Assembly (NCBI RefSeq): GCF_041261445.1 | Contig: NZ_JBGCCU010000001.1 | Span: 711,092 to 775,091 of the forward strand | Source of the DNA: Catenulispora sp. EB89 | Lineage (GTDB): Bacteria; Actinomycetota; Actinomycetes; Streptomycetales; Catenulisporaceae | Direction: 5' to 3' | Length of the DNA stretch: 64,000 nucleotides | Shown here: positions 44,104-52,233 of the stretch, piece by piece | Position numbering within the stretch: the first letter of the stretch is position 1 | Layout of the letters: each line of letters opens with the position of its first letter | Notes under the pieces: generated by a model | Databases searched by the model: none | Seen by the model: only the letters and a program-made list of their open reading frames with translations | Told to the model about the DNA's origin: nothing | Program-made: the position numbers and the translations under genes

Positions 44104-44904
44104 CTAGCCGGCGACCTTCGGGCCGAGGGTGTTCAGCGCCTTCTGCACCAGAGCCTGCGCGTTGTTGCTCAGGTTGGCGTTGGTGCCGTTCACGACCCAC
44201 GACGAACCGGAGAAGATCACGACGGTCACGCCGTTGTCCACGCCGCCGGTCGTGCCGCTGCTCGGGATGCCGAGCAGCGAGGCCGCCTTCACCGACGCCT
44301 CGCCGAGCTCGCGCGAGTCGTTGCTCGAGGTGGTCTGGTCGTTCCCGGTCTGGGTGTCACCGAAGATCGCGCCGATGACCTTGCTCTTGTAGAAGACCAG
44401 CGCGAACTGGCGGCCCGAGATGCCGTGCTCCTTGTAGAAGAAGTGCGGGCACGGGGACTTCTTGTCCCAGCAGTCGTCGCCCAGAACGTAGAACGGCACG
44501 TGGTGCGCAGCGAGCTGCTTGCCGTTGCTGTCCTGGAACGTCGTGTCGCCCTGGTGGTCCGGATCCGGGTCCGGGTCGCTGCCGTCGTCGTCGATGGCCA
44601 TGCTCGAGGAGTAGGCGTAGACGCCGGTCGCGACCTGGTACACGTTCACGTTCATGGCCCGCGTCATCGTGTTGATGTGGGGCTTGGTGTTGACCTTCGT
44701 CGAGGTCGTCGAGTGGGTCTTGACACCGGCCAGGACCTGGGCGGCCGTGTAGTTGGTGCTCGCCGCGGCGGCCGGCGCCACGACACTGTGGGTGGTCGCG
44801 GCGGCGTGGGGGACCGCGGCGTGTGCGTTCGCGACAGCGAACTGGGTGGCGAGCGCGAGAGCTCCGGCGGATGCCAGAGCTATGCGCATTCGGGTCGACG
44901 ACAT
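44104..44904 (-). CDS. Secreted GH75-family chitosanase
   Basis: 266 residues with a Sec signal (MSSTRMRIALASAGALALATQFAVANAHA). The mature domain shows the GH75 pattern: MAIDDDGSDPDPDPDHQGDTTFQD (catalytic Asp region), LAAHHVPFYVLGDD, ISGRQFALVFYKSKVIGAIFGDTQTG, SRELGEASVKAASLLGIPSSGTTGGVDNGVTVVIFSGS (candidate catalytic Glu in the ELGEAS block). It hydrolyses chitosan outside the cell. The promoter carries the same 19-bp palindrome as the GH18 gene. Confidence 0.85.
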   Translation of the reverse strand: MSSTRMRIALASAGALALATQFAVANAHAAVPHAAATTHSVVAPAAAASTNYTAAQVLAGVKTHSTTSTKVNTKPHINTMTRAMNVNVYQVATGVYAYSSSMAIDDDGSDPDPDPDHQGDTTFQDSNGKQLAAHHVPFYVLGDDCWDKKSPCPHFFYKEHGISGRQFALVFYKSKVIGAIFGDTQTGNDQTTSSNDSRELGEASVKAASLLGIPSSGTTGGVDNGVTVVIFSGSSWVVNGTNANLSNNAQALVQKALNTLGPKVAG

Positions 44905-44927
44905 GGGGTGGTGGCCCTCCGCTTCTC

Positions 44928-44946
44928 GTCAGTAAAGTTTCCTAAC
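44928..44946 (-). promoter_or_regulatory. 19-bp operator upstream of GH75 gene (CsnR-like)
   Basis: Plus-strand GTCAGTAAAGTTTCCTAAC (minus strand begins GTTAGGAAAC), 17/19 identical to 22075-22093. It is centred about 33 bp before the GH75 ATG. Confidence 0.72.
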
Positions 44947-45273
44947 GAGAATCGAAGCACCGTCGCACCCCGTTGCGCAATCATCCGCCACTTGATCATC
45001 TTTAATTTACTTTTATTTGGTGTAGGCGGGCATTTCTTGATCTTGCCGGGAAGACGATCTTCACTGAACGTCGGTCAAGCCTCGGCCCGGGGGGCCGTCG
45101 ACGTCTCGCGGCCCGCGCTGATCACGCGGACCACTGTCGAAGTGGTTCTCAGTGTTCTGAGCTGACCTCGCGGCCCAGTTGGCCGCCGGCGCGCATGACC
45201 GGTATCGGCCAAGCGAATCAGAGGTTTTACCCCGACTTTGCCGACGTGTCCGAAAGCCGGGTGCCACACTCCG

Positions 45274-45303
45274 GGAGGTATAGACCAACAGGTCTATACC
45301 TCC
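45274..45303. promoter_or_regulatory. 13-bp-arm palindrome upstream of G1 peptidase gene
   Basis: GGAGGTATAGACC-AACA-GGTCTATACCTCC, perfect arms with a 4-nt centre, 72 bp before the start codon. It could be an operator (GGTCTA/TAGACC half-sites occur in GntR-type sites) or an RNA hairpin in the leader. Confidence 0.6.
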
Positions 45304-45374
45304 TTTGGCCGTCATCCCCGGCCAGGGCGAAACGCACAAGAACCCCCAGCTCATCCACAGTTAGGGAGGCATCC

Positions 45375-46187
45375 ATGCGTTCATCAAGGCTCTTCGGTTT
45401 CCTCGCGGTGGTCGCGCTCGCCGTCACGACCGGCATCGGGAGCGCGCAGGCCGCGACGCCAGCGCACATCCGCCACACCGGCCGGGCCCACCCCGTCAGC
45501 GCGGTCAGCCTGCCGGCCAAGCAGCTCCAGCACTTCTCGCATCTGCTGCATTCGCAGAAGCCTGCAAAGGGCGTCCACCCGGACAACCAGACCAGCACCA
45601 ACTGGGCCGGCTACGCCGCCGACAACGGGACGTTCACCACCGTCACCTCCAGCTGGGTCGAGCCCGACGTCTCGTGCACGTCCGGCGGCATCGTCGCGTT
45701 CTGGATCGGCCTGGACGGCTGGGGCAGCGACTCGGTCGAGCAGGACGGCACCGGCGTGGACTGCTCCAGCGGCTCGCCGCAGCAGTTCGCCTGGTGGGAG
45801 ACGTACCCCGCGAACAGCATCCAGGAGTACGGCGACCCGGTGGCCGCCGGCGACTCGCTCACCTCGACGGTGGCCGACACCGGGGGCGGGCAGTACCAGA
45901 TGGTGCTGACCGACAACAGCCAGGGCTGGACCGAGAACCAGACCGTCGGCGCCTCCGGCTCCGACGCCAGCGCCGAGGTCATCGCCGAAGCGGTGACCTC
46001 CGGCAGCGACGTCACGCCGCTCCCGAACTTCTCCTCGGTGAACTTCACCGGCTCGACGTTCAACAACGGGTCCATGTCCGGCGCCGGCGCGCAGGGCATC
46101 GACATGACGGACAGCAGCGGAAACGTGATCGCCACGACCGGTCCGGACGACGGCAACGGGGACTTCACCGTCACGTACGGCGGCTAG
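45375..46187 (+). CDS. Secreted G1-family (eqolisin) glutamic peptidase
   Basis: 270 residues. Sec signal (MRSSRLFGFLAVVALAVTTGIGSAQA), a propeptide-like segment, then the eqolisin domain: TSTNWAGYAADNGTFTTVTSSWVEPDV, FWIGLDGWGSDSVEQDGTGVDC, FAWWETYPANSIQEY (catalytic-Gln/Glu region), ENQTVGASGSDASAEVIAEAV. Eqolisins are acid-acting proteases and fit an acid-soil lifestyle. GGGAGG lies just upstream of the ATG, and a strong terminator follows. Confidence 0.87.
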   Translation: MRSSRLFGFLAVVALAVTTGIGSAQAATPAHIRHTGRAHPVSAVSLPAKQLQHFSHLLHSQKPAKGVHPDNQTSTNWAGYAADNGTFTTVTSSWVEPDVSCTSGGIVAFWIGLDGWGSDSVEQDGTGVDCSSGSPQQFAWWETYPANSIQEYGDPVAAGDSLTSTVADTGGGQYQMVLTDNSQGWTENQTVGASGSDASAEVIAEAVTSGSDVTPLPNFSSVNFTGSTFNNGSMSGAGAQGIDMTDSSGNVIATTGPDDGNGDFTVTYGG

Positions 46188-46215
46188 TGGCTGAATCATT
46201 CTCGCCCAGCAGGGA

Positions 46216-46254
46216 CTGCGGGTGGCGGACCTTCGGGAGGTCCGCCACCCGCAG
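46216..46254 (+). terminator. Strong terminator after G1 peptidase
   Basis: CTGCGGGTGGCGGACCT (46216-46232) pairs exactly with 46238-46254 across a 5-nt loop, then CGTTCTTATG. Convergent genes flank it. Confidence 0.9.
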
Positions 46255-46280
46255 CGTTCTTATGCGGATGCGCTGCGGTT

Positions 46281-46709
46281 CTAACGGAAGCCGGCTACGT
46301 AGCGGCGCTGCCACGGCGTCTCGACGGCGTGCCGGTCATAGTGTTCGCGCACGTAGGCGACGGCCGATTCCGGCGGTATGCCATTGAGCACTGCGATACA
46401 CGCCAGTGCGGTCCCGGTGCGTCCGCGTCCGCCGGCACACGCAACCTCGACGCGTTCGGTCTCGCAGCGTTGCCAGGCTTCCACGAATCCCTCGCGCGCC
46501 GCTGTCCGATCTGCCGGGAGACGGAAATCGGGCCAGCGGATCCACCGGCTCTCCCACGCGACCTCCGGCGGGCTTTTGCCCAGCAGATACAACGCGAGAG
46601 TCGGCTCCGGGCCTTCGGGTATCGGGTGGCTCAGGCCGCGTCCGCGGAGCAGTCGGCCGGATGGCAGGCGGAGTACGCCGTCGGCTGTCGGATCCCAGGG
46701 TTCTGCCAT
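46281..46709 (-). CDS. Protein-tyrosine-phosphatase-like protein
   Basis: 142 residues. The signature is VACAGGRGRTGTALACIAVLNGIPPESAVAYVREHYDRHAVETPWQRRYV: Cys-x5-Arg P-loop as in dual-specificity phosphatases, though the usual His before the Cys is replaced by Ala. WPDFRLPAD contains the general-acid aspartate position. Cytosolic. It starts 9 bp after the MgtC gene ends, so the two probably share a transcript. Confidence 0.8.
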   Translation of the reverse strand: MAEPWDPTADGVLRLPSGRLLRGRGLSHPIPEGPEPTLALYLLGKSPPEVAWESRWIRWPDFRLPADRTAAREGFVEAWQRCETERVEVACAGGRGRTGTALACIAVLNGIPPESAVAYVREHYDRHAVETPWQRRYVAGFR

Positions 46710-46718
46710 AGTGCGATG

Positions 46719-47495
46719 TTAGGAGAACTCGTCGTCGGTATTGGTGTAGGCGACCGTCACGATTCCCGGTGTGCTGACCAGTTGCTCGGTCAGCGCGTTG
46801 GCGTTCCCGCGTCCGTGCAGCGTGAGCACGACCTCCACGGTGTGCGGACGCCCGGCTTGGTCACGCGTGCCGTCCCGGTCGTTCCGGTCGTCCCGGTCCG
46901 TACGGCCGTCACGCCCCGCGCCGCTGAACGACGCGACGAAGAAGCCGGCGCCGGTGCACACGTCGAGCACCGTGCGCAGCAAGCCTCTGCCGTCGAGGTA
47001 CTCGATACGGTAGGTCACCGGTGGTGTACGGAGCGCTGGCATCCAGTGCGTCAGCGGGCGCAAGCCGTAGCACACCACGAAGTAGGCGACGGTCGTGAGC
47101 AGCGCGAGCAGGCCCAGGCCGGCTCCCGCCGCGGCGCCGACGCCGGCCGTCAGCCACATCCCGGCCGCCGTGGTCAGCCCGCGGACGGCGTCGCGCCGCA
47201 TGAAGATCACGCCGCCGCCGATGAAGCCCAGGCCGGAGACGATCTGCGCGGCGACCCGCGAGGGGTCCAGCATGACCCGTCCTGGTTGGATGACGTCGGT
47301 GAAGCCGTATTTGCTCACCAGCACGAACAGCGCGGCTCCCAGGCCGATGATCGTATACGTGCGCAGTCCTGCGGCCTTCTGGCGGATCTCGCGCTCCAGT
47401 CCGATCGCCGAGGACAGCACCAGCGCCACCACCAGCTCTCCGACCTGCGTCCAGCCCTGGCCCGTCGGTTCCTCCCACAAGATCGATGTGCTCAT
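46719..47495 (-). CDS. MgtC/SapB-family membrane protein
   Basis: 258 residues from ATG 47495. The N-terminal membrane domain has LVVALVLSSAIGLEREIRQKAAGLRTYTIIGLGAALFVLVSKYGF and QIVSGLGFIGGGVIFMRRDAVRGLTTAAGMWLTAGVGAAAGAG, the MgtC hallmarks. The cytosolic C-terminus is an ACT-like region broken by a D/R-rich repeat (DGRTDRDDRNDRDGTRD). MgtC proteins modulate magnesium and phosphate homeostasis and F-ATPase. Confidence 0.92.
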   Translation of the reverse strand: MSTSILWEEPTGQGWTQVGELVVALVLSSAIGLEREIRQKAAGLRTYTIIGLGAALFVLVSKYGFTDVIQPGRVMLDPSRVAAQIVSGLGFIGGGVIFMRRDAVRGLTTAAGMWLTAGVGAAAGAGLGLLALLTTVAYFVVCYGLRPLTHWMPALRTPPVTYRIEYLDGRGLLRTVLDVCTGAGFFVASFSGAGRDGRTDRDDRNDRDGTRDQAGRPHTVEVVLTLHGRGNANALTEQLVSTPGIVTVAYTNTDDEFS

Positions 47496-47567
47496 TCCGC
47501 CATCATGCCCGGTGTGCCGGTGCTCACATGTGAGCGTCAGGCCTCGAATAATGAACAAGGTTCACGT

Positions 47568-48407
47568 ATGGTGGATTCTTTGTGTGCCGTCGGGCTCTCG
47601 GCGGCCGATGTACGGGGAGGTGTGGCCGCCCTGAAAGCGCTGAAGAAACCGGAGCGCCATGCGGCCCGGCAGGCCTGGAGGCTGCCCGGCAGCGATCTGG
47701 ACCGGATGTTCACGCTGGTGCGCGAGGTCGGGCAGGTGGAGCTGAAGTTCACCGTGGCCGAGGAGTCGCATGACGCCGTGCGCGCATTGCTCGGTATCGG
47801 AGTCGAGCGTGTACGGAACGTGTACTACCTCGACACGCCCGACCTGACGCTGCGCCGGCACGGAGTGCTGGCGCGTGTACGCGGCGGCGAGCGGCCCAAC
47901 GACTCCGTGGTCAAGCTGCGGCCGATAGACCCCGACCGGGTCCCGACCGCAATGCGGCGCTGCGAGGACTTCAGCGTCGAGGTGGACGTGACGCCGGACA
48001 GCTTCGTCTGCTCCGGGGCGCTCAAGCTGCGCCTGGGCCGGAACTCCGTCGAACGCGCCGTGGAGGACCGCAGCCGGCTGCGGACGCTGTTCTCCGACGA
48101 CCAGATCGCGCTGATGGACAGCCGGCTGGCCGGCCGCGTCACCATCGACGAGCTGGACGCGCTGGGCCCGGTCGAGGTGCACCGCACCCGGCCGCGCGAC
48201 GGCGAACCGGGTGACGGTCTGGAGCTTCAGGAGTGGATGTACCCGGACGATTCGCGGCTGCTCGAGGTGTCGACGCGTTGCACGTCGACGGACCTGCTGC
48301 AGACCGCGCTGGACGCGAAGGCGCTGCTGGACCTGCACCGGATCACGCAGTCGGGGCCGTGCCCGACCAAGGCCGACACGACGTTGGACTACTTCACGCG
48401 GCAGTGA
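47568..48407 (+). CDS. CYTH-like (triphosphate tunnel) domain protein
   Basis: 279 residues from ATG 47568. The start of the tunnel domain is VELKFTVAEESHDAVRALL, a variant of the ExExK motif. VRNVYYLDTPDLTLRRHGVLARVRGGERPNDSVVKLRPID is the beta-strand set of CYTH/VTC proteins. Triphosphatase or polyphosphate-related activity is plausible, but the N-terminal ExExK is incomplete. It is divergent from mgtC with only 72 bp between starts. Confidence 0.75.
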   Translation: MVDSLCAVGLSAADVRGGVAALKALKKPERHAARQAWRLPGSDLDRMFTLVREVGQVELKFTVAEESHDAVRALLGIGVERVRNVYYLDTPDLTLRRHGVLARVRGGERPNDSVVKLRPIDPDRVPTAMRRCEDFSVEVDVTPDSFVCSGALKLRLGRNSVERAVEDRSRLRTLFSDDQIALMDSRLAGRVTIDELDALGPVEVHRTRPRDGEPGDGLELQEWMYPDDSRLLEVSTRCTSTDLLQTALDAKALLDLHRITQSGPCPTKADTTLDYFTRQ

Positions 48408-48503
48408 GGCGCTTGGTGCGGCGCCGGAATGGCAGCGCTTGCCGCGGAACCGGCGCTGGCACCCGAACCGGCGCCAGCACCGCGATCGCCGGCCTCGCCA
48501 CCC

Positions 48504-49958
48504 TCACCGGTGCACCTTCGGCAGCGCCAGCGTCGCCAGCGTTGTGGCCGCCAGCAGCGCCACCGCGATCAGCAGGCTGAGGTGCATCCCGGTCACGAAG
48601 CCGCCGTGCTGCGCGACCAGCGCGCCGAAGCCGGCCACCGCGAGCGCCCCGCCGGTCTGCCGGAACGAGTTGAGCACGCCGCCGGCCAGGCCGGCCCGCT
48701 CCGGCGCGATCCCGCCGAGCATCATCGCGGTCAGCGAGGGCACCGCGAAGCCGAGGCCGCCGGCCAGCGGCAGCAGCAACAGCGCGAGGGCCGTGGCGCT
48801 CGTGTGGCCGTTCACCACCAGCAGCATCAGCAGTCCGGCCGCGCAGGCGAGCTGTCCGACGAGGACCGGCGTGCGCGCGCCCCAGCGGGCGGCGGCCCGG
48901 GCGGAGAGCAGGTTGGTGACCGTGCACAGGACGGCGGTCGGCACGAAGACCAGCCCGGCGCCGACCGCGGAGCGTCCCAGAACGTCCTGCGCGAACAGCC
49001 CGAAGACGAAGATCAGGCCCTGGTACGCGGCGTTGATGACGAAGCCGACTGCCAGGCAGACCGCGACGACCCGGTCGCGCAGCAGCCCCAGCGGCAGCAT
49101 CGGCTCCTTCGTCCGGCGCTCGACCGCCACGAACGCGCTCATGGACACCAGCGCCACCAGCAGACTCCCCCAGGACTGCGGCCGGCCGAATCCGGAGGCG
49201 CCCCCGGAGATGACGCCGTAGGTCAGGGTGGCCAGGCCCAGGATCGCGGTGACCTGGCCCGGCAGGTCGAGCGGGGCCGGACGCCGCACGGAGCGCTCCG
49301 TGCGGCGCATCGCGGCCAGGATCACCAGACCCACCGGCAGGTTCAGGAAGAAGATCGAGCGCCAGCTCACCGAGCTGGTCAGGGCACCGCCCAGGACCGG
49401 GCCGACCGCGGTGGCGGCGGCGCCGGCCATCGTCCACTGCGCGATGGCGGTGGCGCGGGCCTTCGCGTCCGGGAACGCCTGGCGCACCAGCGCCAGCGAG
49501 GACGGCAGCATCAGCGCCGCGGCGCTGCCCTGTACGAGGCGGGCGGCGATCAGGAAGCCGAGATCCGGGGCCAGGCCGCAGGCCGCGGAGGCCAGGGTGA
49601 AGGCCGCCGCGCCGCCGGCGTACAGGCGGCTGGCGCCGAGCCGGTCGGAGAAGGCGCCGGCGGACAGCAGGAGCGCGGCGAACATCAGCGTGTAGGCGTC
49701 GACGATCCACTGGAGTCCGGCCGTCGAGCCGCCGAGGCCGCGGCCGACGGCCGGCAGGCCGACGTTCACCGCGGAGGTGTCGACGGCGATCATGACGAAG
49801 CCGAGGAGCGCGGCGAAGAGGGTGAGTTTCGGTGAGGTGGTGCGGGGTGAGGTGGTGCGGGGTGTGGCGTTGTCCGTCTGGCTCCGATCGTGCGGGCGGT
49901 CCGTGTCCTGCGCGCGCTGCGCACGCTGCACGTCCTGCGTGGTGTCGGCGATAGGCAT
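48504..49958 (-). CDS. DHA2-family MFS transporter
   Basis: 484 residues from ATG 49958 (GAGGGG upstream). Fourteen helices. Motif D1: AVDTSAVNVGLPAVGRGLGG; motif A: GAFSDRLGASRLYAGG; motif C-like: GPVLGGALTSSVSWRSIFFLNLPVGLVIL. The N-terminal PRTTSPRTTSP run is encoded by a 15-bp tandem duplication. It is divergent from the MmyB-type regulator at 50127, which probably controls it. Confidence 0.92.
   Translation of the reverse strand: MPIADTTQDVQRAQRAQDTDRPHDRSQTDNATPRTTSPRTTSPKLTLFAALLGFVMIAVDTSAVNVGLPAVGRGLGGSTAGLQWIVDAYTLMFAALLLSAGAFSDRLGASRLYAGGAAAFTLASAACGLAPDLGFLIAARLVQGSAAALMLPSSLALVRQAFPDAKARATAIAQWTMAGAAATAVGPVLGGALTSSVSWRSIFFLNLPVGLVILAAMRRTERSVRRPAPLDLPGQVTAILGLATLTYGVISGGASGFGRPQSWGSLLVALVSMSAFVAVERRTKEPMLPLGLLRDRVVAVCLAVGFVINAAYQGLIFVFGLFAQDVLGRSAVGAGLVFVPTAVLCTVTNLLSARAAARWGARTPVLVGQLACAAGLLMLLVVNGHTSATALALLLLPLAGGLGFAVPSLTAMMLGGIAPERAGLAGGVLNSFRQTGGALAVAGFGALVAQHGGFVTGMHLSLLIAVALLAATTLATLALPKVHR
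49831..49860. repeat. 15-bp tandem duplication in MFS gene
   Basis: GGTGAGGTGGTGCGG occurs twice without gap (49831-49845, 49846-49860), coding a duplicated TSPRT in the cytosolic N-terminus. Confidence 0.9.
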
Positions 49959-50126
49959 TGGTGGCCCCTCCCTCGCGGCCGGCCGGTCTGACCGCCGCGG
50001 AATCACCGTCGCAGGACCCGTGCGCGGCAGGCAGACCGCGCTGTTCCGGGGTGTGACAGCGGGGGGTGCGACAGGGCCCCTCTCGCGCCTTCCCTTCGTG
50101 CGGCGGCCTTCGGCACACTCGGGATC

Positions 50127-51059
50127 ATGACCGAGCAGCCCCCCGAACTCGGCAGATTCCTGCGCGCCCGAAGGGCCGGCGTCGCCCCGGCCGACCTCGG
50201 CCTGCCGCTCGGCGCGGGCACCCGCCGCACCCCCGGCCTGCGCCGCGAGGAGCTCGCGGCGCTCGCAGGCGTCAGCATCGACTACTACATCCGCCTAGAG
50301 CGCGGCAAGGAGACCCGGCCGAGCCCCGCCGTCGTCGACGCGCTGGGGCGCGCCCTGCGTCTGGACGCCGAGGAGCTGGCATTCCTGCGCGAGCTGGCGG
50401 CCCAAGCCGCACGCGGCGGCGCGCACCCCCGTCCTGCGGCGTCGACCTCGCGCACGGTCCGCCCGACCCTGCGCCGGCTGCTCGAAACGGTCCGTCCCTG
50501 CCCGGCCTACGTCCTGAGCCGCACGAACGACATGCTCGCGGCGAACCCGAGCGGTCTGGCCCTGACCCCCGGCATGATCGACTACCCCGAGAAGCAGCGC
50601 AACACCATCCGCTACACCTTCCTCCACCCCCAGGCCCGCTCCCTCTGGCCGGATTGGGAGGTCAAGGCCCGAAGCTGCGTCGCGCACCTGCGCGCCGTGG
50701 CGGGCAGCGACCCCGACGACCCCGAGCTGGCCGCCATCGTCGGCGAACTCGCGGTCAAGAGCCCGGAGTTCAGCCGCATGTGGGAGCGCTACGACGTGCG
50801 CCGCGTCGGCAACGGCCAGAAGACCTTCCTGCATCCCACGGTCGGCACCATGACGCTGAGCCACGAGGTGATGGAGATCAACCGCATGGAAGGCGGCCGC
50901 ATCGTGGTGTACAGCGCCGAGCCGGGCACCGCCGACTACGACGCGATGGTGCTGCTGGACATGGAGGGCGCCGGCCTGCTTGAGGGCTCCTGCGGCGCGC
51001 GGGTTTTGACCGTCGACGCGGAGCAGGATGCTGATGTCGAGCACGGCCGGAGCCTGTGA
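50127..51059 (+). CDS. XRE/MmyB-type transcriptional regulator
   Basis: 310 residues. HTH: GRFLRARRAGVAPADLGLP and RRTPGLRREELAALAGVSIDYYIRLERGKETRPSPAVVDALGRALRL. The C-terminal MmyB-like ligand-binding (PAS-like) domain has YVLSRTNDMLAANPSGLAL, TIRYTFLHPQARSLWPDWEVKARSCVAHLRAVAG, and FLHPTVGTMTLSHEVMEI. In Streptomyces MmyB relatives regulate divergent genes, and MmyB-like proteins bind fatty-acid-like ligands. Divergent from the MFS exporter. Confidence 0.92.
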   Translation: MTEQPPELGRFLRARRAGVAPADLGLPLGAGTRRTPGLRREELAALAGVSIDYYIRLERGKETRPSPAVVDALGRALRLDAEELAFLRELAAQAARGGAHPRPAASTSRTVRPTLRRLLETVRPCPAYVLSRTNDMLAANPSGLALTPGMIDYPEKQRNTIRYTFLHPQARSLWPDWEVKARSCVAHLRAVAGSDPDDPELAAIVGELAVKSPEFSRMWERYDVRRVGNGQKTFLHPTVGTMTLSHEVMEINRMEGGRIVVYSAEPGTADYDAMVLLDMEGAGLLEGSCGARVLTVDAEQDADVEHGRSL

Positions 51060-51166
51060 CGGCCGGACCGTTTTCCTGAACTGGAACAAGCGGTTCCCAC
51101 CGTGCCGACCGCGCGTCAACATGCTGCCGTTCCACCACGCTTGACCTCGGCGGGATACTGCTATCC

Positions 51167-52168
51167 ATGGAGCCCGCTCGCTTGGGACCGCTACACCGTG
51201 ACCTGGCCCATGCGGTGCGCATGGGACCCTTCTCCGCGACGTTGCACCTGGCCATCGAGGCCAGTGGGCTGACGCTCGATCAGGTGCGTGCGGAGCTCGC
51301 CTCGCGGGGAGCTTTCGTGTCGATGGCGACTTTGAGTTATTGGCGGCGGGGGCTGAGTCGGCCGGAGCGGCCGGAGTCGTTGAACGCTGTGCGGTTGCTG
51401 GAGGAGGTTCTGGGGCTTTCGGCCGGCGCTCTGAGCGGGCAGTTGGGGCCGCGGCGGCCTCGGGGGCGGTCGGCGGTGCAGCGGGAATCAGGGCTCGATG
51501 TCGTCGACGCGTGGGGTGCGCACCGGGAGTACGACGACCTGCTGCGCGGTCTCGATCCCGCCGGGCGGCTGGAGCTCACGCGGCTGTCCACGCTCGACCG
51601 CTACAGCCTCGGGTCGGATCGGCGGGAGCTTTCGTTGTCGACGTGCCAGGTCCTGCGCGCCGAGGTCGATGACCTGAGCCGGATGACAGTGCTCTACCGC
51701 ACCTACGACCCGCCTTCGCCGTCGCCGGTCCTGACCGCGCTGCACGGTTGTCGCGTCGGGCGCGTCCGCATCGCCGCCGACAGCGGTTTCGTCGCCGCCG
51801 AGCTGCTTTTCGACCGGGTGCTGCGCCGGGGCGACACCGCCGTCGTGGACTACGAGCTGACCGGCCTGTCCCCGACGCCGCCGACCGAAACTGACTTCTA
51901 CCAGCGCTTCTTCCCCTACGCCACCGCGATGTACGTGCTGCGCGTCCAGTTCGACCCGGCGACCGTGCCGGCGCGCTGTGTGCGGTACGAGCGGCGCACG
52001 GAAGCCGCGCCCGACCAGGGCGTCCGCGAGGTGTGGGTGGGTGCGACCGGGCAGGCTCACGTCATGGCGACCGACGTCCCGCCGGGCGTCGTCGGCCTGC
52101 GCTGGGACTGGGGAGCGGGCCTGAACGACGCACCGTCGATACGTCGTGCAGACCCGCCTGGTCAGTGA
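51167..52168 (+). CDS. HTH-containing protein of unknown family
   Basis: 333 residues. An N-terminal DNA-binding-like segment (LHLAIEASGLTLDQVRAELASRGAFVSMATLSYWRRGLSRPERPESLNAVRLLEEVLGLSAGALSGQLG) is followed by a 220-residue beta-rich region (GCRVGRVRIAADSGFVAAELLFDRVLRRGDTAVVDYELTG, FYQRFFPYATAMYVLRVQFDPATVPARC, HVMATDVPPGVVGLRWDWG) that I do not recognise. Similar architecture occurs in actinobacterial regulators without known ligand. Start at 51167 or ATG 51221. Confidence 0.65.
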   Translation: MEPARLGPLHRDLAHAVRMGPFSATLHLAIEASGLTLDQVRAELASRGAFVSMATLSYWRRGLSRPERPESLNAVRLLEEVLGLSAGALSGQLGPRRPRGRSAVQRESGLDVVDAWGAHREYDDLLRGLDPAGRLELTRLSTLDRYSLGSDRRELSLSTCQVLRAEVDDLSRMTVLYRTYDPPSPSPVLTALHGCRVGRVRIAADSGFVAAELLFDRVLRRGDTAVVDYELTGLSPTPPTETDFYQRFFPYATAMYVLRVQFDPATVPARCVRYERRTEAAPDQGVREVWVGATGQAHVMATDVPPGVVGLRWDWGAGLNDAPSIRRADPPGQ

Positions 52169-52203
52169 CCTCCGGTCCTATCCCGCAGCAGGGCGGCTCC
52201 GCA

Positions 52204-52232
52204 GTGCCCTGAGACAGGTACCGTCAGGGCAC
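52204..52232. terminator. Hairpin terminator between convergent genes
   Basis: GTGCCCTGA (52204-52212) pairs with TCAGGGCAC (52224-52232) across an 11-nt loop. Confidence 0.7.
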
Positions 52233-52233
52233 A

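Larger units (their letters stand above)
44905..45374. other. 470-bp divergent intergenic region
   Basis: Between the GH75 and G1-peptidase genes. It holds the 19-bp CsnR-like site (44928-44946), an AT-rich island at about 44998-45025 (mostly A/T against a background near 70% GC) and the 13-bp-arm palindrome at 45274-45303. No ORF with coding character was found. Confidence 0.7.
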
